From Pinus tabuliformis (lineage: Eukaryota; Streptophyta; Pinopsida; Pinales; Pinaceae): a stretch of 64,000 nucleotides of DNA. The stretch lies in contig CM062816.1 in NCBI GenBank assembly GCA_031772625.1, positions 829,603,556 to 829,667,555 of the forward strand. The letters are read 5' to 3'. The position numbers were made by a program, and so were the translations under genes. Below the pieces are notes generated by a model. That model saw only the letters and a program-made list of their open reading frames with translations. It was not told the origin of the DNA and did not search any database. Of this stretch, positions 33,600 through 44,995 are shown one piece after another. Position 1 is the stretch's first letter; each line of letters opens with the position of its first letter.

Positions 33600-34500
33600 A
33601 GATATGGGGTCTACCACCACTTTTATACTATGGAAAATCCCTCTTATGATGATCCTTACCACATATCCAACACTGCAATGGTTCCCTACCGCCGCCTCTA
33701 GCCTGCTGCTATCCATGTCCCTTCTTAGCTGTATTGAATTTCTTGTAAGGAACAACATTATCTTTCTCACTTGCAACTTCAGGTCTTCCTCACTTTGGTG
33801 GCAATTTTCCTTTAGCTTTATCATTTATTTTCAAGTCATGCTTCGACTCAACTTTTTGCTTCGATTGCTCATAACAATGTTTCAACTTTCGGATGGCCTC
33901 CTTTAACGATATAGGCTCATCGAAATCAATTTGGTCTCTGTATGCAATTGGAAATTCACTGATGAATCTTTGAACCTTGGCCTTCTCCTCTCTGAGGTAA
34001 GGCAAATATCTCAACAACTCCAAAAATATGCTAGTATACTCCTCATCTGTCATAGAACCCATTCGCAACTCATAAAACTCCGCTCTGTCATCATAATACC
34101 TCTCAGACAAGTACTTCTTCTTGAAGAGCCTTTCAAATGCATGCCAAGTCAAATCATCCTTGTGTATGTCCTTGAAATTCTTCACGTCTTCCCACCAAAT
34201 ATCCACATTACTTTGAGATGGAAAAGGGCTATCCTTGCTTTCATGTTTTTTGAGTAATCATGCAATCTAAAGAATTTATGCATGCCAAGCAACTAAGCCT
34301 ATGCATCTTGCATTTTCTTCATCTCTCCTTCAAAGGTAGGTGGATTTGACTTCTTAAACTCATTTGAAAAATATGCCCTATCATTCCTCCTGTATAGATG
34401 ATAATGATGACGATCACAATGTCTATCAAAACTAGAACTAGAGTAATAGCTGTGTCCATTACCTCTCCTATCGGGAGTTTCCAACAACCTGCCATCTCTG
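33600..34500 (-). pseudogene. gag of the chromovirus
   Basis: The open stretch at 33,790-34,206 (138 codons) carries the capsid signature: LTWHAFERLFKKKYLSERYY, then EFYELRMGSMTDEEYTSIFL, then PISLKEAIRKLKHCYEQ. A zinc-knuckle-like CWICGKDHHK lies near 33,630-33,670. An upstream piece (34,299-34,487) is Arg/His/Tyr-rich, and 34,602-34,814 is helical. The order and motifs are standard for chromoviral gag. Confidence 0.82.
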
Positions 34501-34814
34501 ATAGTGTTAGATATTTCTAACCTATGTCTACTATGAGACCTATTGCCATATGCCCCATTAGTTTTGTCTTCATGTCCATGGCCGATCTGAAGAGGTCCCT
34601 ATCACTGCAAATTTGACAAACTCTGAAGTAATATTGCATTCACCTCTGCTTGTTTTTCTTGTGCTTGCATGATTTTGTCATTGTCTACTTTGCAACTCCT
34701 TATTTCTTCCTTAAGACTTCTCAATGTGGCTGCCAAGCTAGAAGAGTGCCCCACACCATGCTGGCCATCTAATGCATAGGGAGATTCTACGTAGTCTACC
34801 ACCTTGTTGGTCAT

Positions 34815-35482
34815 CTGATCTCTTTCCTCCCAGGAATACTATGTCAGCTAAACCAAATCACCATAAATCAACGTACCTTAGCATACTTAGGGAGGATACT
34901 TGTCTGCAAGATCATCAAATCAGTGTGATGCGTGTACAACATAACCATAATAACATATAGACATATATCAATAAGTGCATCAATGCATAACCATCATACT
35001 ATCTAGGTCCAGTCATCTATGTAAGGCCATATCTACAATGCATGCTATGGCCTCATGCATGAAAACAATCAATACTCCAATATACACATTTCCTCATGCA
35101 ACTATCCACCTACATCAGTAATGCCTAATCAACTACACATACGCATAACCGCATGTGGTTGAGCATAAGCAATCAATTCTTGTAATCAACCTATAAGGCT
35201 GATGCATGTAATCAAATAACCAAGAATGCAACCCAACATACAAGAATGTAATCAAGATGCATATAATTGTATAACCAGTCATATCCTCATGGTGATGCAT
35301 TCCATAAAATCGACATCAAGTTACTCATGATAACCTTACTTCTACCATGAACAATGTGATACAGTGAAATAAGCACATGGAACGCCAATGTAAGAGTCAC
35401 ACATGCAAATGACATGCATGCATGACCAACACATTCACCCATATCTGTAGCACCAACTATAACCCGAAGAGAGTGTAACCAT
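34815..35482 (-). other. Chromovirus leader between gag and the primer site
   Basis: There is no coding signal. The stretch is CAT-rich with ATGCAT and CATGCAT words repeated many times. It is the expected untranslated leader of the element, read on the minus strand. Confidence 0.6.
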
Positions 35483-35494
35483 GCTCTGATACCA
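35483..35494 (-). other. Chromovirus primer-binding site, tRNA-iMet
   Basis: The exact 12-mer TGGTATCAGAGC is present on the minus strand, three bases inside the 5' LTR (35,498-37,461). It matches the complement of initiator-methionine tRNA. Confidence 0.93.
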
Positions 35495-35497
35495 ATT

Positions 35498-37461
35498 TGT
35501 AAGATCCCCTCCCAGGTCTACCCAAAGTAACCATACCAGCCAGGGTAAACATGAAGAGAGATGCTACTACAATCATATTTGACCTCCTATGTCACCTTAG
35601 GGGAGTGGAATCGACAGAGAATAACATACAGTCATCCAACATCATCAACAGACCCCTTAGGAGACAAGTCAGCCACTCAGACAGCCTCTCCCTGGGTCCC
35701 ACTGCTATTATGTAGCTTTTAGGCCATAGTCGCTCATATGTTATGGGAAAGGGAATGACCAACAACCTAAAGTCGCTCTCACAGGCCTGCCTACCAACGA
35801 CCATGGTCCAGAATTGCAAGTTTTATGCTAGTGACCTTGGGATTTGAGCCACTTTTCTAACCCAGAACCCTGGCCTCTACCCAAAACTTGTTGTAACTTT
35901 CAAAAATCATTAAAAACGTGATAACCATGCTGATCAATTAAAATCACCCTTAGGACTAGGCCTGATCATCCCCAACCGGGACTGTCATTCTATCAAACAC
36001 TTGGCATCAATGCAACCTAAAGGTCTAGGATACAATACATAACATAAATGACTGAAAAAACTTATGAAACATAACCAGGAGGATCACCTCCTGCTCCCTT
36101 GAACTATTACATCATCAATTAGGTCTTGCATCCATCCATTTAGTAGTTACAAGTAAACATATTAAATAACCATGACATGAACCAACCATTCAACCATGCT
36201 TATAACCAACATAAAACCATATAAATATAAGAGATATGACAACCATTAAATCCACATATAAATCAGTGAAAAAGTAAGAGAACTTAGCTTTATTAATCAT
36301 AGGAAAATCCGACCAGGTTCAGGACTTCCACGTACCACCCGACCATAGACATGGTTGAACCAAATCTCTCTTTTAGCCATTCACTCCTGTGCCATATTCC
36401 AAGCATGAATTTGGGATCTCATAGAACAACCAATCCAAGAACAATCAAGGGAATCCAGAGGTTAAACCACCTCCATCCTCATCCAACCGTGATCACACCA
36501 AAACCAGTGCTTCGATCACAAACAAACAAAACTTGGAATGCCATATGGAATCCATCACTATCCTTGTGAAATTTTATGCCTCCTTGTCTCTCATGCTTTA
36601 CCACAATCCAAACCTGAAGCACTGGGCCCTAAACCGATACTACTCCTTCAGGCTTTACTTTGTATCCCGCTAAAACTGGTCAAGGGATTCCTAAGCCTTT
36701 GGGAATGAACCTTGAGACCACCTCCACCCCAGATTCTGAAATCCATCCAACAATTCCAAAGTTTCAAAATCGAAATAAACATCCCAACATACCATGGCAT
36801 ATGGAAAAGAGCCAGGCTAGGTTGAAAGCCACTGTCATAACCTAACAAAACCATGCCACCGAAAACAAGAGAACTATACACCAACATCCAAAGACATCCA
36901 TTTCCAAACTAACTAGGTAATCACACATGTAAAAGGTTACCTGCAAGTATTCCTGTTGAAGCTGCTTGATCCTGCTTTCCTTTCCTTATTCCTTGCTTGC
37001 TTTTCCTTTCCTTTCCTTGCCTTCCCTTTCGTTTGCTCCAAACTAGATTGCTCCAAGAAAACTCTAATTGACCAAGAGAGTGAGAGAGAGAGAGAATAAT
37101 GAGAGAGCTCCAAACTTGAACTTGACAAAAGCCATGAACTGATCCTCAGAAACCTTTTTATGCACGAGGCCTCTAATTTCTTCATTTTCCATTATTTTCC
37201 TTCAATTTTCTCCTCACATGCAACCTGTGACCTTTCACCTTAATTTTCTCCTATTTTCCTTAATTTTCATAAATAAATATGCCAAAATGTCTTTTTTCCT
37301 TTTAATGCCTTTGCTAATTTTCCTTAGCCAAAACACACATCCAGTGATGCCCACTGGGATATATTTTCCCAACATTCAGCTTGGAATAAGTGTCTGTTAT
37401 CTGTGGTCTTATTTTTCCTTTATTAACTTTATTACACGAACTTTTCACCAGGGCTGTTACA
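35498..37461 (-). repeat. 5' LTR of the chromovirus
   Basis: It is 1,964 bp and aligns over its full length to 27,871-29,823. It ends TTACA followed by ATATC, the target duplication. It contains the matching (GA)n run near 37,079-37,096. Confidence 0.93.
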
Positions 37462-37466
37462 ATATC

Positions 37467-38190
37467 TCCAAGAATGTATCAAATAATTCTTCAAATTATT
37501 ACTTAGATCAGGACATAAAGTGTAGGGGTATTGAAGAGTAGGGATGTATGTTACTGTTTTGAAGTTTGAGATCCAAGATGAGATGAGTACCCATCATTTT
37601 CACATTATTGATGAAGCATATCAAAATTATTTGAAGGTGAAGGAATAGGAAACTCATACGAAAATTCAAAGGAAGAGGTCATGGAGTTAGAGGGAAAGAA
37701 AATGCTACAAGAGAGTTGTCTAGTGATGTTAAGGAGGATGAAGCAATCGATAGACAATTTTCCAAATAAAGTAACAAAGTTGGCATAAGTAGACATATTG
37801 ATATAGGAAGAGGTAAGTGTATCATTATTGAATTTGTAGTATAAGGACAAAAGGCATTCAAACGTAAAGGAAAACACAACTCTAGAAGGAAAAAAGAGGC
37901 CAACACTCATATCATGTAGGTACATGAGTCATCAATTATTGTGGATAATGTCCTAGTGCTTTAGCATGAACATGCTGAAAATTTGATGTTCAAAATGGTG
38001 TTACATATGGAGAATAAGATTGTGGAGGAACAATAACAAAGTAATAGTGTTTTTAAAACCAAATGTAAGGTTTAGGATAAATGTCGCATTTGATCATAGA
38101 TGGTGGAAGCATGACTCTTGTCCACAAGGTGATTGAGAACCTAAAATTAAAGTGATTTAGTCCTTCAAATACATATAAAAGTTGTAAGTT
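37467..38190 (+). pseudogene. H2 gag continuation and start of protease
   Basis: Immediately after the chromovirus, + strand coding-like signal resumes with an EIQDEMSTHHFHI-type segment near 37,565-37,610, a common plant Gypsy gag motif. A Lys/Glu-rich region follows. From about 38,040 a protease-like stretch appears. It is heavily broken. Confidence 0.5.
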
Positions 38191-38730
38191 TTAAACATTT
38201 CCAATAAAGTAATGCACATGCATATTCTTCATAAAACATAAAAAGTAAGCAATAACAATCACATGCAATACTCAAAGGTTTATCCCAAAAATCCTTACCT
38301 GGGAAAACCAACAAATGTTTAGATCTACACCTATAAATCTCACTGTATTAACTTCGTCACTACAATACAATATATAGGATTCCATGACATCTATAACCTT
38401 AATCTATTCACTTGGATTAGATTATTTAGCTAGAACTACATTACAATGAATAGAATAACCATTGGCCAAAAAATGTCAAAACTAGACCAAAAACTACGCA
38501 TTTTTTTTTCTAAGGGATACAACTTTCAATCCCTGGGTAAGGAGGGTCTGTAATCCCCCTCCTTCAATTTCCCCCCAATCCCCTTTGCTCCCAGATTAAT
38601 ATACACCAATGGGGCTAATCATGCAATGAATATAATACATACTCAACAAACTTTGATGGCTACAGAAAAGCCAACAAGTTTCCATGAGAAGGCAATGTTT
38701 GTTGACTTTTCAAATAAGAAAATTGACTTA
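38191..38730. other. Unassigned stretch interrupting H2 protease
   Basis: Protease-like signal stops near 38,190 and resumes near 38,730 with the ACHLFLKRIWLFDRE-type segment. The 0.5 kb between is AT-rich with a C-rich patch (38,540-38,590) and no coding sense. It may be a small insertion. No terminal repeats or target duplication were recognised. Confidence 0.4.
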
Positions 38731-40667
38731 ACAATTTTTGTATGATATCTTTAGATGTACGCATGCCACTTGTTTCTCAAAAGAATATGGTTGTTTGATA
38801 GGGAGGTTTTACATGATAGCAAGGAAAAGAAGTATGAGTTTGATAAGGATGGAAATTATTACATATTGTTGATCGTGACAAAGAGTGAGGTTAAAACCAT
38901 GAAAAATAGTGGCAGTAGTAGAAACTAGGTAATGTTGTGCATGAATAAAGAGTTTTTGAGATAAAAAAAAAAGAAAAAAATTATTTGGCCATAATGTTGT
39001 AGAAATTTTAGGAAGTTAAAGAAAATGTTTTGATGCAAATTCAACATTTGTTGTACAAGTTTGAAGAGATTGTTTTGAATAACATGCCAATAGAAATGCC
39101 TCCTATAAGAAATATTTCCCATTATATTGACTTGATACTAGGATAATATGCAATACGACCCTTTACTAAATGACTCCCATGAGGAGTGAATAAGTAAACA
39201 AGAAAGTGTAGGAATCACTTGATAGAGGGTTTATATGTGAAATCTTAACTCCCCATGTTCTACCAATGGCATTGGCACCCAAGAAGGACATTGAATGGTG
39301 AATACGCACTAATTAATAGGCTAGCAAAAATATCATTATGAAGTATTGATTTCCCTTATGGAGGATGGACGAACTCATGGGTTGTTTGAGTTGGACAAGA
39401 TATTTCAAAGATGTATTTGAAGAGCAGGTACCATCATATTCAAATAAGGGAAGGCAATGAGTCGAGACAACTCTCAAGATGAAGGATGAATTTTTTGAAT
39501 GGTTGGTTATTTCATTTAGATTAAAAATAACACCTAATACATTTAGGAGGTTAATGAATGAAGTTTTGTACCCATTCCTTGGAAATTGTGTCATCATATA
39601 TCTCGGGATATTTTTTGTTGGAAAGTCGAAAGAAAGGTGTTTGGAACATGTTAAGAACTGATGGAAAGGTCAAAGGAAGAGAAGTTTTTAGTTAATTTGA
39701 AGAATTGTAACTTCTTACAAGAATAGTTGGTTTACTTGTGTTTTATAGTTTCTAATAAAGGACTAAAAATGGATCTTGGAAAGGTAAAATCCATTATGGA
39801 TTGTGGGTACCTATATGTACTTTTGATGTGATGAGTTTAGATGAATTGGCAATTTTTTACCATAATTTTATCAAAACAATTAGTGAGATCTATGTACCAC
39901 TTACCAAGTGTTTGAAGAAAGGAACTTTCTATTAGACCACAACAACAACAATTGTATTGAAATATTGAAGAAGAAAGTTAATTAAACAACCAAATAAACA
40001 TTACTAAATTTTAACAAAGTGTTTCAAGTAGATTATGATGCAAGTCATTTAGCAATTAGAGTAGTCTCGTGTTAGGAAGATGGACCAATAAAATTCATTA
40101 GGAAGAAGTTAAGTGACATTAGGATGAACTACTTTGTCTATTGTTAAGAATTTCGTCTCATTTCTTAAGATTTGAAGAAATGGAGACATTATTTGTTTCC
40201 AAAATAAATTGTTTTGTTTATTATCCATAAGGTGTTACAATGCATAAATAATCAAGGTAAGATTAATAAAAAACATAAAAAAAATGGGTGAAATTTGTAT
40301 GAAGTTACTTATTTGCTTTGAAACAAGGCATATAAAATCGAATAAGGTTGTTGAAGCATTCAGTAGGAGGAGGATGTTTCCAAATTATTGAGGTTGTTGG
40401 TTTGAACAACATGAAGGAGGTGTAGGTGCAAGATGTGGATTTACTAAAAGTATGGAAAACTTGTAAAGAACCATGGGGTATAGATATGACACCATATTTT
40501 GATTTCCGCATTCAAGAGGGATTTTTTTTAAGAATCAAAAGTTATGTATTCCACAAAGTTGGTTCAAAGTAGACCTCATTCAAGAGTTTCATAATGGAAG
40601 CTTGGGTGGACATTTTGGAGTGGATAAGACTAGGGCATTGGTCGATGAAAGGTACTATGGCCCAACA
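38731..40667 (+). pseudogene. H2 protease end, RT, RNase H and integrase start
   Basis: RT is recognised at 39,479-39,661 by EWLVISFRLKITPNTFRRLM followed by a SKSKERCLEHVKN segment, the Gypsy RT palm region. Weaker RT and RNase H signal is spread over other frames up to about 40,350. The integrase zinc-binding start is at 40,602-40,660 (GGHFGVDKTRALVDERYY) and ends at the H3 LTR. It is very decayed, with many breaks. Confidence 0.6.
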
Positions 40668-41113
40668 TGTAATACCCTGATTTTCATCCCTAAATTAATA
40701 ATGTATATTTATACATCACAAAAGGCTAGAATCAATGTAATGCCTTTGAACATTAATAATATAATACATCACTTAGAACAACAGGCAGACAAGGAAAAGA
40801 GTATAGGCGGGTTATTCCATGAGAGATTAAGCCATATATAAGCCTCATGTTAACCAAAAAATGCCTCATTAATCCATGTATATTGAGTGGTTACATTTCT
40901 ATTTTTATATTTTTATGTAGGGTAGAACTTCGCATGCCCCATTTATCATGATAATTGTACCCTTTGTCTCCTATATATACACTAAGGAAACCTAGTCTTA
41001 GGATCATGAAATATTATCTTGTTCATTGTATTTATTGTAAAAGGAGGTTTCCCCCTCGAACAATTTTGTAATAATTGGTTTCTTATCATTTTTAGGGCAC
41101 AAGGATCATAACA
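40668..41113 (+). repeat. H3 5' LTR
   Basis: It begins TGTAATACCC just after the H2 integrase start and ends CATAACA just before the primer site. A TATA box (CTATATATACAC) lies at about 40,970. Because a primer site follows, it is a 5' LTR and not a solo LTR. Confidence 0.82.
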
Positions 41114-41115
41114 TT

Positions 41116-41126
41116 TGGTATCAGAG
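41116..41126 (+). other. H3 primer-binding site, tRNA-iMet
   Basis: TGGTATCAGAG lies two bases after the LTR. It is an exact match to the first 11 bases of the iMet complement and sets the + orientation. Confidence 0.9.
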
Positions 41127-41199
41127 ATAGGTTCCTAGGGTTTTTCTACTTTAAATAGGTCATCATTGCATTTTCGCTATAACTTTTTTATTGGAGGTT

Positions 41200-44040
41200 T
41201 AAAATGGTGAAACTTGGATAATATTGAGAAGACATATTAAGCAATTCTTGGTTTAATTTTCAAATCTTAGTTCAATATATTTTTAGAGATATGGTCCAAG
41301 GAATTTACGGCTTCTAAATGCTCATAAATTCTGTCTCAAATAGATCAGTTCATAATTTTTTTCTATAATTTTTTTTTCCAATAAGGCTTTAGACCATGAA
41401 ACTTGGATCAAGTTGAGCTGAAATCATGGTGAAAATTTGGTTCAAGTTATAGATATTGACTCACTACATTTTTAGAGATATGCTCCAAGGAAGTTAGGGT
41501 TTCTATGTTCTCCAGAAATCAATCTCAAATAGGTTAGTTTGCCATTTTTACTTTAACACTTCATAAAGCGAAACTTGGCCTATATTAATGAGAAATATCA
41601 AGGAATAACTAGTTCCACTTACATAATTTGTTCCACTATACTTTCCGAGTTATGCCCTATGGAAGTTAGGATTTGTGAACAATCATGAAATAAATTTTAA
41701 ATGGGCCAGCTTGGGTTTTTTCTATATCTTCATGTTTATAGGTTTTCAGACTATGAAATCTTCTAAAATTTTAGAAGACATATGGAATTACTGCTGCTAC
41801 AAGATCTAGTATTATATTTCAAGCATTGGACACGTGGCATGCTATACAAGTTTTCTCGTGGGAAGAGACCAAAAAATCACGAAGTTTTGGGAATGTTACT
41901 ATAACTTTCAGTTAGCACATAAAATTTAGTTCACACTCGTGGAATCATAGAAACTAAATATCAATGTATTACAAAACAAATTTTCAGATCTATAAGGCCT
42001 CAAAACTAATATATATATCCATTTTCATACTCTCAAAATTAAGTTACATAACTTACTACTGACCTAACTGTTGATTAGAAGATCCCTCACATAAATTACT
42101 ACTGACCTAACTATTGATTAGAAGATCCATCCTTTTAATCGTAATAAAGAGGAGACAATATTTGTTTCAATTTCCAGATCTTGGTTCAATATATTTAGGA
42201 TATATGGTCCAAGGAAGTTAGGGTTTCTGAATCCTTCTAAATTCTATCTCAAACAGGTAAGTTTGGAATTTTCGTTATAACATTTGTTTTGTGAGGCTTA
42301 AGATACTGAAACTTGGACCATGTTGAGGTGAAATTGCGGTGAACATCTAGTTCAAGTTATAGATATTGGTTCTCTATATTTCCATATATATGCTCCAAGG
42401 AATTTATAGTTTTTGTATGCTCCATAAATCAGTCTCAAACAAGTCATTTTGGCATTTTTTCTATAATTTTTTTTGTAAGGCTTCATAAAATGAAACTTGG
42501 ATTTTATTAAGGAGAAATATTGAGGAGTAACTGGTTGAATTTTCAGAAATTGGTTCACTATAATTTCAGAGTTATATGGTATGGAAATTAGGGTTTGTGA
42601 ATAATCATGAAATAAATTTAAAACATGTCAACTTGATATTTTTTCTATATCTTCTTGTCTAGGAATTTCAGAGTATGAAATCTTTAGGAATTTTAGAAGA
42701 TATGTAGAAGTGTCTTAGGTACAATTTCTAGATTTATATTTCAATAATAGGACACGTGGAATGCTTTAGAAGTTTTCTCATGGGATGAGGCCAAAAAAAA
42801 ACAAGTTTTGGGAAAGTTACTATAAATTTCAATTGGCACATCAAATTTAGTTCACACACGTGGAATTGCAAAAACTACATATTGGAGTATTAAATAATGA
42901 GGCTTGGGAGGAGGTGGGGAGAAAATGGAGAAGCCCTAGTGGCATTTTCGCAGTTTAGAGGGCATTTTTTGTTGGTTTTTCTTTGTGATTTCCTTACCCT
43001 TCTATTGCTATTTTTTTCTATTATCGTTCACTCTCTTTACAAGTGGTTTTTTGCATGGAATGGGGGATAGGGAAGCTTGAACCCTAGTTTTCTTCGCCCC
43101 TAGTCCGTGCTTCTCATATTTTATAGAGTAGGTGCATCTACGGCTTTGTATGGTGGGTGACTATGTTTTTTGTAAGCTTTCTTTCGAGATGTGGTCTAGT
43201 TTTTTAGTCTATAAGGGGTCTTCGCTACCATCCACATTCCCATTCTATATTTGACCTTTGTGGTTGTTGCTTTCCCAGTTCATTTTTGGTTTGTGTCAGG
43301 TCCATGTTCTTGGACTTAGAGCATATTTTTTCTGTTATGGGGGTTACAAGGCTCATGTGGAGGGTTCTTCTTCTTGGCGACTCTATCATTCCTAGCGGTT
43401 TCATTTTTTTCTCTTGCGCTCTCGTGTTGGGTATAACATATTTATTTATTCTTCTTTGACATCTTCTCTCATGTTCTGGTGATGGGGTTCACCAATCTTT
43501 CCTAGGGTTTTCCTTTTATTTTTGTCCTCTTTCAATGACTTGCCTTTGCACCTTTCAGGGTTTCAATTTGGTCTGTTAAAAACCCATTTCTTGCTTAGTT
43601 TTGTTGGAATGGTTTTTATTATAAGAGATGTCTATCATTGGGCTTTTTGTGGTGCCTCTTCTCGCGGTTATTCATCAAGCTTGTGTGCCATGTATTTGAA
43701 TTATGTATTGAACATATTTGTGATCAAGATTACACACACACAATGTGCCTACATAATGTCCTTTTTATTTACTTTAATAAAAATTATGGTTTTTTTCTTT
43801 GGAAAAAAAAGGGAACTAAAGAACAAATTTATAGATACAGAAGGCCTCAAATCTCAAATATATATCAATAAAGCTTCAAGCATTCTGATATTCTCTAAAT
43901 TAAGGTACGTAACTTTTGACTAACCTAACTAGTGATGAGAAGATCTATTATTTTGTTGTAATCAAGAGGATATGACTAACCTAACTATTGATGAGAATAT
44001 CCATTATTTTTTTTGTAATCAAGAGGAGCGTTATTATTAT
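41200..44040 (+). repeat. H3 leader: higher-order duplication of about 0.91 kb built of 170-190-bp units
   Basis: The anchor CCAAGGAA or its variant recurs at 41,296, 41,485 and 41,655, and again at 42,209, 42,395 and about 42,577. Each trio has steps of 170-190 bp, and the two trios are offset by 910-922 bp. Shared words include ATGAAACTTGGA, GTTATAGATATTG, and GGACACGTGG toward each block's end. The block end (AACCTAACT, then GAAGATCC) appears at about 42,060-42,131 and 43,920-44,010. The second block is lengthened by a 0.9-kb interruption at 42,897-43,812. No coding sense is visible. Confidence 0.8.
42897..43812 (+). other. Interrupting segment of about 0.9 kb in the H3 leader, A-rich at its right end
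   Basis: It has no counterpart in the first leader block. It is T/G-rich, reads without recognisable domains (frame 43,522-43,923 crosses its edge), and ends in AATAAAAATTATGG, a T-run and then eight A residues. This could be an A-tailed retroposon, but no clear target duplication was found. Confidence 0.4.
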
Positions 44041-44360
44041 TTTCCAACATGATTCCAAATTAAGAAAGATACTACACCATTTAAATCTACTGAAGGGCCA
44101 TCCTTGACTCATGAATAAAGTGAAGACTTAGAATTTAGGTTATCTCAATTAGAGAAGAAAGTTGAAGAAATGGATGGCATCATGTTGAAAAAGGTGGATT
44201 TCTCAGGTTCTCAAGAAAATATTAAAAGAGAAGGAAAAGAATATGAATGAAAATAAGGAAGGAATAAAAAAGAAGAAGAATGAAAATAAGGAAGGAATAA
44301 AAAGAAGAGGGATGAAAATAAGGAAGAAATACATAAATCCATGATTTCCATGGAAAATCT
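44040..44360 (+). pseudogene. H3 gag N-terminal region with 33-bp tandem repeat
   Basis: The sense-strand stretch LEKKVEEMDGIMLKKVDFS near 44,150 is helical and typical of the start of this gag type. It is followed by a Lys/Glu/Asn-rich run encoded by three tandem copies of about 33 bp (ATGAAAATAAGGAAG at 44,247, 44,280 and 44,312). The signal stops near 44,360. Confidence 0.5.
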
Positions 44361-44995
44361 TGATCCAGGTGGATATTGGTGGCCACCCGCCTATTCCACC
44401 TAGACCCCCAGTCAGTTTCATATGTTTCCTTGTTTATTTCAACATTTACTATTTTTAGCAGTTTTTCGAGTCCTGAACTTCCAGAGCAGTTTTGACCCCC
44501 TAAATGACGTTTTTTTGGGGTCTGCGGTAGGCCCATAGTTGTAAGAAAGGGCCTATAGTGAAACCTATAGTACCAGGTGAGACCTTTCCAACAAGGTATC
44601 GTACGTGCAAAACAAAGATAATATGACCAAATTACGACCCTAGGAAGTTGGTTGCTAAACTAACCCCAACGAGGCCCACAAATGCTTGGTGTTACATCTC
44701 CTGGGTTTAGGGTTTTGGTTTTTTATGGTTTTCTCATGTTTTCCAATAATAAATAGGTCCTTGAGCCTCATTGTAACACAGTTCAGGGGCATGTAGCTAC
44801 CAAATCTCTTCTTAGAGATAAGCTACCATCACCCAAGCTATCTTATTTCCATTATGTTTGTAAGCATAGTACAATATTTTTCTATTAATGAAATGAAGTG
44901 TTTTTCTATTGCATCTATGTCTTTATGATTATATCTATAAGTTGTTGCATTCATGTTTAAGTTCAAATTAAATATTCTCTTGGATAGAATTCTTA
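44361..44995. other. Possible solo LTR or other insert inside H3 gag
   Basis: Gag signal stops near 44,360 and resumes near 45,000. The stretch between holds LTR-like text: AATAATAAATAGG near 44,745, GTAACACAGTTCAGG, and an AATGAAATGAAG signal near 44,898. Clear TG and CA ends with a target duplication could not be fixed. Confidence 0.35.

Larger units (their letters stand above)
27871..37461 (-). mobile_element. Ty3/Gypsy chromovirus, both LTRs and perfect target duplication (fossil)
   Basis: Two LTRs of about 1.95 kb (27,871-29,823 and 35,498-37,461) flank a minus-strand internal region of about 5.7 kb. Target duplication ATATC occurs at 27,866-27,870 and 37,462-37,466. The primer-binding site is tRNA-iMet type (35,483-35,494), and a polypurine tract adjoins the 3' LTR (29,824-29,837). 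Coding order on the minus strand is gag, zinc knuckle, protease, RT, RNase H, integrase, chromodomain. The final chromodomain and long LTRs fit the Tekay/Del side of plant chromoviruses. LTRs differ by about 10-12% by eye, which at slow gymnosperm rates would mean tens of millions of years. The internal region has about a dozen breaks, so it is not functional. Confidence 0.92.
27600..40667 (+). mobile_element. H2: decayed + strand Gypsy element split by a chromovirus and cut short by H3
   Basis: Gypsy-type coding signal runs in + sense in normal order: gag (27,600-27,870, then 37,467-37,700), protease (about 38,040-38,190 and 38,730-38,930), RT (39,130-39,800), RNase H (about 40,000-40,350) and the zinc-binding start of integrase (40,500-40,667). 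It stops where the H3 LTR begins. No LTR of H2 was identified. It is heavily decayed, with well over a dozen breaks, which makes it one of the oldest layers. The rest of integrase was not found in the window. Confidence 0.65.

Noticed and set aside
33325-33906. Plus-strand open frame of 193 codons
   Set aside because: It is the complement of chromovirus gag and protease. It has no domain of its own.
43522-43923. Plus frame of 133 codons as a host gene
   Set aside because: It crosses the right edge of the leader interruption into repeated leader DNA, and no domain is visible.
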